5,963 nt of DNA. Origin: Bacteroidales bacterium. Lineage in GTDB: Bacteria > Bacteroidota > Bacteroidia > Bacteroidales > JAADJA01. The stretch is from contig JAIOTR010000159.1 in NCBI GenBank assembly GCA_021106665.1, positions 1-5,963 of the forward strand, in the 5' to 3' direction. Each line of letters begins with the position of its first letter. Positions within the stretch are counted from its first letter, which is position 1. Positions 1 through 5,963 of this stretch are shown in pieces. Under the pieces are notes generated by a model. That model saw only the letters and a list, made by a program, of their open reading frames with translations. It was not told the DNA's origin and made no database searches. The position numbers were made by a program, and so were the translations under genes.

Positions 1-606
1 ATCGATCATATTGAAGAACCCTATATAAAAGCCCAGATTATTACAAAGTCGGAATATATTGGTAACATTATGAATCTGTGTATAGATAAACGCGGTGTCC
101 TGAAAAATCAGTTGTACATCGGAACCGACCGGGTGGAAATTACATTTGATATGCCGTTAAGTGAAATCGTATTTGATTTCTATGATAAATTAAAAAGCAT
201 CTCCAAAGGCTATGCATCCTTTGATTACCATCAAACAGGTTATCAGCAGGCCAAACTCATTAAGCTTGACATCCTGTTAAATGGTGAACCGGTTGATGCT
301 TTATCTACCCTTATTCATTTTGATAATGCTTATTCTTTTGGACGCAGGTTGTGTGAAAAGTTAAAAGAACTGATACCACGCCAGCAATTTGATGTAGCTA
401 TTCAGGCAGCCATTGGTTCAAAAATTATTGCCAGGGAAACTGTGAAAGCATTGCGAAAAGATGTAACTGCAAAATGTTACGGAGGTGATATTACACGAAA
501 ACGCAAGCTCCTCGAAAAACAAAAGAAAGGAAAAAAGCGTATGCGCCAGGTGGGTAATGTAGAAGTTCCTCAAAAAGCTTTTATGGCTGTTTTAAAATTG
601 GATTAA
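1..606 (+). CDS. lepA: Elongation factor 4 (LepA), C-terminal part; 5' end outside window
   Basis: This is the last 201 residues of LepA/EF4, a ribosome-bound translational GTPase that acts on stalled or mis-set elongating ribosomes and affects initiation and ribosome assembly. The reading frame is open from base 1, so the ATG at 70 is an internal Met and not the start. Visible residues ~5-80 match the EF-G domain V-like region (EEPYIKAQIIT, EYIGNIM, then SKGYASFDYH). Residues ~95-201 are the LepA-specific C-terminal domain that reaches toward the peptidyl-transferase centre: LIPRQQFDVAIQAAIGSKII, then CYGGDITRKRKLLEKQ, then GKKRMRQVGNVEVPQKAF. The protein ends at the usual place with LKLD and a TAA stop. 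About 395 N-terminal residues, including the GTPase domain, lie upstream of the window. The reading frame is intact and nothing is odd. The variant HFDNAYSFGRRLCEKLKE resembles Bacteroidota LepA. Identification is firm from family-specific motifs. Confidence 0.97.
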   Translation: MDHIEEPYIKAQIITKSEYIGNIMNLCIDKRGVLKNQLYIGTDRVEITFDMPLSEIVFDFYDKLKSISKGYASFDYHQTGYQQAKLIKLDILLNGEPVDALSTLIHFDNAYSFGRRLCEKLKELIPRQQFDVAIQAAIGSKIIARETVKALRKDVTAKCYGGDITRKRKLLEKQKKGKKRMRQVGNVEVPQKAFMAVLKLD

Positions 607-702
607 GAATATCATCTTAGGATAAGTAACTGAAATTTTCGATTTATTTTAAAATTTTGAAACAATCGATTGATTGCCCGCATTCAATGTAGTAAAATAA
701 AA

Positions 703-734
703 TTTGCTCATTTCCTTAAACCTTTGTAATTTTC
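703..734 (+). promoter_or_regulatory. Candidate Bacteroidota-type promoter upstream of the large envelope gene
   Basis: Bacteroidota primary sigma factors use a TTTG-like -33 element and a TAnnTTTG -7 element about 19-23 bases apart. Here TTTG (703-706) is followed after 20 bases by TAATTTTC (727-734), one mismatch from the -7 consensus. An overlapping alternative -7 box is AACCTTTG (719-726), also one mismatch, but no well-spaced -33 box goes with it. A third possible box, AATATTTG (762-769), also lacks a partner. Such matches arise often in AT-rich DNA, so this is a tentative call. If correct, transcription would begin around 738-745 and leave a leader of roughly 70-75 bases before the ATG at 815. 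Read-through from lepA is the alternative, since no hairpin terminator is evident after it. Confidence 0.25.
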
Positions 735-814
735 AGGCGTTTTAAACAATATCATAAGGTAAATATTTGTTTAATTTAGCACAATAATATCTAATTGTAT
801 TTTGGGAAGATAAA

Positions 815-910
815 ATGGCCAGGTATGTTTTTTCACATATAAAATCTTCAACATTGAAATTTCTGTTTACTCTGTTATTGTTCGGGTTTATAAGCCAGGA
901 AATATCAGCA
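815..910 (+). other. Sec signal peptide of the large envelope protein
   Basis: Residues 1-32 show a short basic N-region (R3, H8, K10, K15), a hydrophobic core FLFTLLLFGFIS (16-27) and a small-residue end ISA (30-32) followed by Gln 33. This is a typical signal peptidase I site in Bacteroidota. No Cys follows, so it is not a lipoprotein signal. It supports both the choice of start codon and export to the periplasm and outer membrane. Confidence 0.85.
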
Positions 911-3900
911 CAGTTTTACAATGGTTCCCAAATGAGTTTTGGCAAAAACCGTGTGCAATACAAGGAGTTTTTCTGGACCTATTATAAATACGATAATTAC
1001 GATATATATTTTTACCTTGGTGGTAATGAACTGGCGCTTTATACCGCTAAATATTTAAAAGAAAATCTGAAGGATATAGAAGATAAGCTGGATACCGGCC
1101 TCAATGATAAAATCCAATTTATTATTTATAATAACCTTACCGACCTTAAGCAAAGCAATATCGGATTGGTAAAGGATGAACAATATAACACAGGTGGTGT
1201 AACCCATATTATTGGCAGAAAGGTTTTCCTGTATTTTGACGGAAATCATAAAAACTTTAACCAGCAGATAAAGGCAGGGGTTGCGCAATCAATTGTAAAC
1301 CAGTTATTATATGGAAGTTCCATTGGTAGCCAAATTAAGAATACTTCCTTATTCCCATTTCCCGATTGGTATATGAACGGATTGGTATCCTATATTTCTG
1401 AGGAGTGGAATACGGAAATAGATAACCGGGTGAAGGATGGTATAGTTTCAGGAAAGTTTGATAAATTCCATCAGTTAACCGGGCAGGAAGCTACTTATGC
1501 AGGTCATGCCTTTTGGCGATACATTTCTGAAAAGTATGGCGAAGCAACCATTTCCAATATCATATACATGGCAAAAGTCAGCAGGAAACTGGAAAGTGGC
1601 TTTCTGTATATACTGGGTATTTCTTATAAAAATCTGCAAAAAGAAGCCTTGGATTATTATCGCCAATTATATAATGAAACAGATTCTCTCCGTGAATTTC
1701 CACAAGAATCAATTTTAAAAAAGGTCAAGCAAAAAATTGTTTACAATCGCGTAAAACAAAGTCCGGATGGAAATAATATAGTCTACACCCAAAACAGGGA
1801 TGGGCAATATAAAGTTTACCTGAAAAATGTGCACACGGGCAAAAGAAAGAAATTGATGAAAGCAGGATTTAGGTTGGAAGATAAAATTGATTATTCATAT
1901 CCTCTGGTAGCCTGGCATCCAACCGGCCGTATACTTTCAATTTTAATAGAGAAAAAAGGAGAAGTGCACATGAACTATTATTTGCTGGATGAAAAGAAAT
2001 TTGAAAAATTAATTTTATACCAATTTGAAAAAGTTCTTGATTATGCATATTCCGATGATGGAAGAAGCCTCGTGATGTCGGCAGTTGTAAGAGGGCAATC
2101 CGACATTTATGTGTATGATATTGGATCAAATTCATTCAGACAGATTACAAAGGATCACTTCGATGATTTGTATCCTCGTTTTATAAATAATTCCAAAGAA
2201 ATTATATTCAGCTCTAACAGATTTAGCGATACCATAAGATTTGAAAGTAAATACAAACCCGGTGAAGTTCAACAACGCTATGACCTATTTCTGTATAATT
2301 ATACTGATAAAAGCCCGGTTCTCAGGAGAGTAACCAATACACCACTGGCCAATGAAATCCAGGCCATGGAATATGAAAAGAATTACATTTCGTTTCTTAG
2401 TGATGAAAATGGTATCTGTAATAGATATATCGGCCGGTTCGACAGCGCCATCAGTTTTATTGATACAACCACGCATTACAGGTATTATACCGAATCATTC
2501 CCAATCACTGATTATGCTAGGAATATTATGGATCAGGATATTGTTCCTGAAATTGGTAAATATTCACAAGTTTTGTATAAAGACAGAAAATATTATATGC
2601 AAACCAATGACCTCATCCCGGCTGCTTCTTTAACACCTTTAAAACTTGATAATACTTTATACATGAACCAGCTTGAAAATGTCTCTGGTGATGGATCGAA
2701 AAAAATACAGGATACTGAAGACTCTGAGTCAGGCACAGAAAAGTCCAAGCCAGGAAAAGGTTTTTCTACTGTTAGACGAAGTGATGCTGTAAAAGAGATA
2801 CAGGAAATCATATCTGCTGATACGACTAAGAATGGGGAGAATTTTGATATTAATGATTACGAGTTTGATTCGAAAAATTATAATACTGAGGACAAAAAAA
2901 ACTGGGAATATACCATCATTGAAGTGCCTTTACCCGGACAAAAAGAAAAAGATAAGGATGAACCACCCAAGCGGCTTAATTATAATGTTGAATATTTTCT
3001 AAGTCAAATTGTAACACAAATTGATTTTTCTTACTTGAACCAGACTTACCAACCCTTTACCGGCGGTTCTTCTCCAGTATATCTGAATCCGGGATTCAAT
3101 GCTATGTTTAAAATTGGTGTGACAGACCTATTGGAGGATCACAGGATCACAGGTGGCCTAAGACTAAGCCTTGATCTGGTGAACAATGAGTATTTATTGA
3201 GTTATGCTAACTTGAAAAAGCGCTTAGACCGGGAAATTATCTTTCATCGTAATTCTATTGAAAATTATAATCAATACTATACAATTGTCAGGGTTTATAC
3301 GCATGAATTATTCTATGTGTTAAAATATCCATTTAATCCTATAATGGCCTTAAAGGGGACAGCATCTTACAGGAATGATATGGCAGTTTATTTATCTACT
3401 GATGCTACAAACCTTGAACGCCCAAACTATTATGTTAATACACTTGGAATAAAAGGTGAATTTATTTTTGATAATACAAAAAATCTGGGAGTAAACTTAT
3501 ACCATGGCACGCGTTTTAAGATATTTGGTGAGTATTTTTATGCTGTAGATCAGGAAAGAAAGGACTTAGCCGTTGTTGGATTTGATTTCAGAAATTATCA
3601 ACGTATTCATCGTACCCTGATTTGGGCAAACAGGATTGCATACAGTACCTCTTTCGGACAAAACAAACTGATTTACTATATGGGAGGTGTAGATAACTGG
3701 TTGTTTCCTAAGTTTATGCTTAATACACCTATTGATCTCGAACAGAACTATGCCTACCAGACACTGGCTACAAATATGAGGGGTTTTAATCAAAATATCA
3801 GAAACGGTAATAGCTTCGCGGTACTGAACAGTGAAATTCGGTTTCCGGTGTTCAGGTATTTTGCAAACAGGCCGATAAAGTCGGATATAATCAATAATTT

Positions 3901-4168
3901 CCAAATTGTAGCATTTGGCGATATTGGTACAGCATGGACCGGATCGCATCCTTATTCAGATGAAAATTTTTTATATACCAATAACATTGAGCGTCCACCT
4001 TTAAATATTACTGTTAAGGTACAGAAAGATCCTTTCGTTGGTGGATTTGGTTTTGGCGCCCGAACACGGCTTCTTGGATACTTTATTCGTGCTGACCTTG
4101 CATGGGGTGTGGAAGATAATCAAGTTCAGCCTTCAGTTTTTTACATTAGTTTAAGTTTGGATTTCTGA
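815..4168 (+). CDS. Exported gluzincin-like / TolB-like propeller / Omp85-type barrel fusion protein
   Basis: This 1117-residue protein is predicted to sit in the outer membrane with a large periplasmic N-terminal part. Residues 1-32 are a Sec signal peptide (basic start, hydrophobic 14-27, likely cleavage after ISA before Q33). Residues ~55-285 resemble a peptidase MA-like gluzincin domain, including a PDWYMNGLVSYIS block (183-195), but the HExxH metal site is absent. Residues ~303-600 carry about five or six PD40/TolB-type propeller blades, for example SPDGNNIVYT (316-325), HPTGRILSIL (368-377) and SDDGRSLVMS (413-422). Residues ~625-720 are a charged, low-complexity linker. Residues ~725-1117 form an Omp85/bacterial surface antigen-type barrel: MRGF (988-991), NSEIRFPV (1005-1012), FGDIGTAW (1034-1041), GFGFGARTR, and a terminal aromatic strand ending in Phe. 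I chose the ATG at 815 because it directly precedes the signal peptide and follows GGGAAGA; the next Met is residue 40. The gene ends with tandem stops TGA TAA. Similar proteins are often labelled TolB precursors, but this is not classical TolB. Its function is unknown; envelope biogenesis or export is an inference. Confidence 0.88.
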   Translation: MARYVFSHIKSSTLKFLFTLLLFGFISQEISAQFYNGSQMSFGKNRVQYKEFFWTYYKYDNYDIYFYLGGNELALYTAKYLKENLKDIEDKLDTGLNDKIQFIIYNNLTDLKQSNIGLVKDEQYNTGGVTHIIGRKVFLYFDGNHKNFNQQIKAGVAQSIVNQLLYGSSIGSQIKNTSLFPFPDWYMNGLVSYISEEWNTEIDNRVKDGIVSGKFDKFHQLTGQEATYAGHAFWRYISEKYGEATISNIIYMAKVSRKLESGFLYILGISYKNLQKEALDYYRQLYNETDSLREFPQESILKKVKQKIVYNRVKQSPDGNNIVYTQNRDGQYKVYLKNVHTGKRKKLMKAGFRLEDKIDYSYPLVAWHPTGRILSILIEKKGEVHMNYYLLDEKKFEKLILYQFEKVLDYAYSDDGRSLVMSAVVRGQSDIYVYDIGSNSFRQITKDHFDDLYPRFINNSKEIIFSSNRFSDTIRFESKYKPGEVQQRYDLFLYNYTDKSPVLRRVTNTPLANEIQAMEYEKNYISFLSDENGICNRYIGRFDSAISFIDTTTHYRYYTESFPITDYARNIMDQDIVPEIGKYSQVLYKDRKYYMQTNDLIPAASLTPLKLDNTLYMNQLENVSGDGSKKIQDTEDSESGTEKSKPGKGFSTVRRSDAVKEIQEIISADTTKNGENFDINDYEFDSKNYNTEDKKNWEYTIIEVPLPGQKEKDKDEPPKRLNYNVEYFLSQIVTQIDFSYLNQTYQPFTGGSSPVYLNPGFNAMFKIGVTDLLEDHRITGGLRLSLDLVNNEYLLSYANLKKRLDREIIFHRNSIENYNQYYTIVRVYTHELFYVLKYPFNPIMALKGTASYRNDMAVYLSTDATNLERPNYYVNTLGIKGEFIFDNTKNLGVNLYHGTRFKIFGEYFYAVDQERKDLAVVGFDFRNYQRIHRTLIWANRIAYSTSFGQNKLIYYMGGVDNWLFPKFMLNTPIDLEQNYAYQTLATNMRGFNQNIRNGNSFAVLNSEIRFPVFRYFANRPIKSDIINNFQIVAFGDIGTAWTGSHPYSDENFLYTNNIERPPLNITVKVQKDPFVGGFGFGARTRLLGYFIRADLAWGVEDNQVQPSVFYISLSLDF
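977..1669 (+). other. Gluzincin-like (peptidase MA-like) domain with lost metal site
   Basis: Residues ~55-285 run from YKYDNYDIYFYLGGNELA to the region before the propeller. The block order resembles peptidase MA-type gluzincins: an alpha/beta start (YDIYFY, then IQFIIYNN), a helix where HExxH is expected (GVAQSIVNQLL, 155-165), then proline-rich PFPDWYMNGLVSYIS, corresponding to the usual P-x-W-x-x-E-G-x-A-x-Y block, and a later helical part with HAFWRYISEKYG (231-242). In active members HExxH and the downstream Glu bind zinc and catalyse. Here the corresponding residues read AQSIV and Asn 188. Fold assignment is by motif resemblance only. Confidence 0.6.
1721..2614 (+). other. TolB/PD40-type beta-propeller domain
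   Basis: Residues ~303-600 contain repeated units of the form 'S/H-P-D/T-G-x-x-(hydrophobic strand)' followed by a strand describing a second 'D-I-Y-V-Y-D' element. Approximate blades are 313-347, 363-399, 409-445, 451-507, 513-544 and possibly 566-598. DIYVYDIGSNSFRQIT (430-445) and FSSNRFSDT (465-473) are the most TolB-like segments. Such propellers usually bind proteins or peptides in the periplasm. The blade count is an estimate by eye. Confidence 0.75.
2987..4165 (+). other. Omp85-type C-terminal outer-membrane beta-barrel
   Basis: Residues ~725-1117 (about 390) are close to the size of a 16-strand Omp85 barrel and show its hallmark order. GGVDNWLF (957-964) precedes MRGF (988-991), matching the loop-6 (V)RGF/Y motif. 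NSEIRFPVFRYF (1005-1016), VAFGDIGTAW (1032-1041), GGFGFGARTRLLG and FIRADLAWG follow as late strands, and the final strand FYISLSLDF ends in Phe, as expected of a BAM recognition signal. No POTRA domain is recognisable before it; the charged linker and propeller occupy that place. Confidence 0.75.
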
Positions 4169-4224
4169 TAAAGATTCCGAATTGTTGTTTTTTGCACGAT
4201 CGGGTTTTTGGAAATCCGGTAATC

Positions 4225-4260
4225 AAAAAAAATCCCTTCCAGATATCTGGAAAGGGATTT
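4225..4260 (-). terminator. Intrinsic terminator of rpsA, probably bidirectional
   Basis: A long hairpin spans 4230-4260: AAATCCCTTCCAGAT pairs with ATCTGGAAAGGGATTT, with a single unpaired A, around the perfect palindrome CCAGATATCTGG (4239-4250). On the minus strand it begins 20 bases after the rpsA stop and runs into eight T residues (complement of A at 4225-4232), a classic intrinsic terminator. On the plus strand the hairpin is followed only by TTTATAAATTT, so it may also stop the converging large gene, but less efficiently. Confidence 0.85.
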
Positions 4261-4280
4261 ATAAATTTCAGGAGGTCATT

Positions 4281-5963
4281 CTACTTCTCGTCTTTCTTTT
4301 CCTCTTTCTTCGGCTCTTCTTGCTTCGGTTCCTCCTTTTTAGCTACCTCTTTTTTTGAGGTTACTTTCTTTTCTTTCGACATTTTCTCAAGTTTCGCACG
4401 AGCTTCCTGCTCCATATCTGACTTTAACGCTGCAAGCGCTGAAATATCACCCAGGGTTGTTTTTTCAGTGCTATCCTTAATCTTCTTAACAGCTCGTTTG
4501 ACAGCCCTATCATCTTTCTTCGCTTTTGCATCTTCTTTGGCTTTTTCATCAGCCCTTACATCCTGATATGTCTTGGTATGTGAAAGAATGATCTTTTTAC
4601 TTTCTTTTACAAATTCGATAACTTTAAAGTCAAGACTTTCATCAACTTTTACAGGAGCGTTGTCTTCTTTTGAAAGGTGCCGCTTTGGAACAAATCCTTC
4701 AACACCATAAGGCAATGCTGCAACAGCTCCCTTTTCATTCATCTCGATGATTGTTCCTTTATGTACAGATCCCAGCGTAAATACTGACTCGAATACATCC
4801 CATGGATTTTCTTCTAATTGTTTGTGTCCGAGGCTTAATCTCCTGTTTTCTTCATCCACATCAAGAACAACAACTTCGATGTTTTCTCCAATCTTTGTAA
4901 ATTCGGCAGGATGTTTTATCTTTTTTGACCATGATAAATCTGAAATATGGATCAACCCGTCAACACCTTCCTCCAGTTCAACAAAAATCCCAAAATTGGT
5001 GAAATTACGAACTATGGAAGTATGTTTTGAGTTAGCCGGATATCTGCCCTTAATATTGATCCAAGGATCTGGAATAAGTTGTTTAATACCCAGCGACATC
5101 TTTCTTTCTTCCCGGTCGAGGGTCAAAATTACAGCTTCTACTTTATCTCCAACCTTAAGGAAATCCTGGGCTGTTCTTAAATGCTGTGACCATGACATTT
5201 CTGAAACATGAATAAGTCCTTCTACTCCGGGAGCGATTTCTATAAATGCACCGTAATCGGCAATAACAACAACTTTTCCTTTAACTTTATCTTCTATTTT
5301 AAGCTTAGTATCGAGCGATTCCCATGGATGAGGCGTTAATTGTTTTAACCCAAGTGCGATCCGTTTCTTATTATCATCAAAGTCGAGAATAACTACCTTA
5401 ATCTTCTGGTCTAACTCAACAATTTCTTCCGGATGATTGATCCTTCCCCATGAGAGGTCAGTGATATGGATAAGTCCATCAACACCACCCAGATCAATAA
5501 ATACGCCGTAAGAAGTAATATTTTTAACTGTTCCCTCAAGCACCTGACCTTTTTCAAGTTTCGACATGATCTCAATCTTTTGTGCTTCGAGCTCATCTTC
5601 AATAAGTGCTTTGTGTGATACTACTACGTTTTTATATTCATGATTGATCTTCACAACTTTGAATTCCATTGTCTTGTCAACAAAAACATCATAGTCGCGA
5701 ATAGGTTTCACATCTATTTGTGAACCGGGCAAGAAAGCTTCAATTCCAAACACATCAACGATCAATCCGCCTTTTGTTCTGCACTTAACATAACCCTTGA
5801 TGATCTCATCTTTTTCGTGGGCTACGTTAATCCTTTCCCATGAGCGTAGTATCCGTGCTTTTTTGTGCGACAATACCAATTGACCTGTTGTGTCTTCCTG
5901 ATTTTCAACATAAACCTCAATCAAGTCTCCAATTTTCAAATCAGGGTTATACCTCAATTCGCC
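4281..5963 (-). CDS. rpsA: 30S ribosomal protein S1; 5' end outside window
   Basis: S1 is the large mRNA-binding protein of the 30S subunit that brings mRNA to the ribosome and unfolds structured leaders. The frame is open to the right edge (first visible codons Gly-Glu-Leu-Arg-Tyr-Asn), so the TTG at 5957 is an internal Leu codon and the true start lies outside. The 560 visible residues hold the end of S1 domain 1 (~1-40), domain 2 (~52-116, GGLIVDVFGIEAFLPGSQ) and domains 3-6 (~138-208, ~223-293, ~308-381, ~396-464). Domains 3-5 have the RNA-binding S1 pattern YGVFIDLGGVDGLIHITDLSW, YGAFIEIAPGVEGLIHVSEMSW (in part) and FGIFVELEEGVDGLIHISD. An extended Lys/Glu-rich tail (~465-560) contains TLGDISALAALK and ends in repeated EEPK-like units. 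Six domains with a charged tail fit Bacteroidota S1. About 40-60 N-terminal residues are missing. The leader, where S1 is autoregulated in E. coli, is not in view. Confidence 0.97.
   Translation of the reverse strand, partial: GELRYNPDLKIGDLIEVYVENQEDTTGQLVLSHKKARILRSWERINVAHEKDEIIKGYVKCRTKGGLIVDVFGIEAFLPGSQIDVKPIRDYDVFVDKTMEFKVVKINHEYKNVVVSHKALIEDELEAQKIEIMSKLEKGQVLEGTVKNITSYGVFIDLGGVDGLIHITDLSWGRINHPEEIVELDQKIKVVILDFDDNKKRIALGLKQLTPHPWESLDTKLKIEDKVKGKVVVIADYGAFIEIAPGVEGLIHVSEMSWSQHLRTAQDFLKVGDKVEAVILTLDREERKMSLGIKQLIPDPWINIKGRYPANSKHTSIVRNFTNFGIFVELEEGVDGLIHISDLSWSKKIKHPAEFTKIGENIEVVVLDVDEENRRLSLGHKQLEENPWDVFESVFTLGSVHKGTIIEMNEKGAVAALPYGVEGFVPKRHLSKEDNAPVKVDESLDFKVIEFVKESKKIILSHTKTYQDVRADEKAKEDAKAKKDDRAVKRAVKKIKDSTEKTTLGDISALAALKSDMEQEARAKLEKMSKEKKVTSKKEVAKKEEPKQEEPKKEEKKDEK
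4284..4355 (-). repeat. rpsA: Lys/Glu/Pro low-complexity repeat encoding the S1 C-terminus
   Basis: The last ~24 residues of S1 are built from short imperfect units of the type KKEEPK / QEEPK / KEEKK, seen on the plus strand as CTTC/TTCTTC-rich DNA. The tail is expected to be disordered and is outside the S1 folds. Such tracts commonly vary in length between relatives. The Ser/Phe-rich frame on the plus strand over this region is a by-product of this composition. Confidence 0.7.

Noticed and set aside
639..669. TCGATT ... AATCGA inverted repeat as a lepA terminator
   Set aside because: It has only six AT-rich base pairs around a 19-base loop and no T-tract after it. The nearby ATTTTAAAAT palindrome (646-655) is also too weak; both are expected in AT-rich DNA.
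2894..2901. A8 run in the large gene as a programmed frameshift site
   Set aside because: The frame continues intact for over 400 codons into a coherent barrel, with no alternative product of interest in the other frames.
3302..3316. HELFY (residues 830-834) as a zinc-peptidase site
   Set aside because: The second His of HExxH is missing and the segment lies in a predicted barrel strand, far from the peptidase-like domain.
3566..3949. Minus-strand open frame of 127 codons opposite the barrel region
   Set aside because: It is fully antisense to conserved barrel strands, is Cys/Ile-rich with no family resemblance, and is a shadow of the real gene.
4192..4566. Plus-strand open frame of 124 codons antisense to the rpsA tail
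   Set aside because: It is Ser/Phe/Ala low-complexity, the expected complement of a Lys/Glu-rich coding strand; it overlaps the rpsA terminator and has no recognisable motif.
4747..5211. Plus-strand open frame of 154 codons inside rpsA
   Set aside because: It lies wholly antisense to conserved S1 domains 4-6, shows no domain or ribosome site, and is best explained as a shadow frame.
5955..5957. TTG as a start codon for the S1 gene
   Set aside because: The frame continues to the window edge with Gly-Glu-Leu, which fits the conserved S1 sequence before Arg-Tyr-Asn-Pro, so this is an internal Leu codon.

Overview
The window looks like chromosomal DNA from a member of the Bacteroidota. The DNA is AT-rich. 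The LepA and ribosomal S1 proteins carry wording typical of that phylum. The central gene encodes a signal peptide ending in Ser-Ala before Gln and a multidomain outer-membrane protein of a kind often annotated 'TolB-like' in Bacteroidota. No mobile element, CRISPR array, tRNA or rRNA is visible. Genus cannot be fixed from this sequence.

Layout: (1) Bases 1-606 (+) are the 3' third of lepA (elongation factor 4), cut by the left edge. (2) Bases 607-814 are a 208-base AT-rich intergenic region with a weak candidate promoter and no convincing lepA terminator. (3) Bases 815-4168 (+) encode a complete 1117-residue exported protein. It has a degenerate gluzincin-like (peptidase MA-like) domain, a TolB/PD40-type beta-propeller, a charged linker and a C-terminal Omp85-type outer-membrane beta-barrel. 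(4) Bases 4169-4280 are a short convergent intergenic region with a strong hairpin terminator. (5) Bases 4281-5963 (-) are rpsA (30S ribosomal protein S1), complete at its 3' end and cut at its 5' end by the right edge.

lepA and rpsA are core translation genes. The large gene between them belongs to the cell envelope, and nothing in the sequence ties it functionally to translation. It is probably transcribed alone or by read-through from lepA, and it converges on rpsA. The most interesting item is this large protein: an Omp85-like barrel whose periplasmic part is a propeller plus a metallopeptidase-like fold that has lost its metal site, instead of recognisable POTRA domains.
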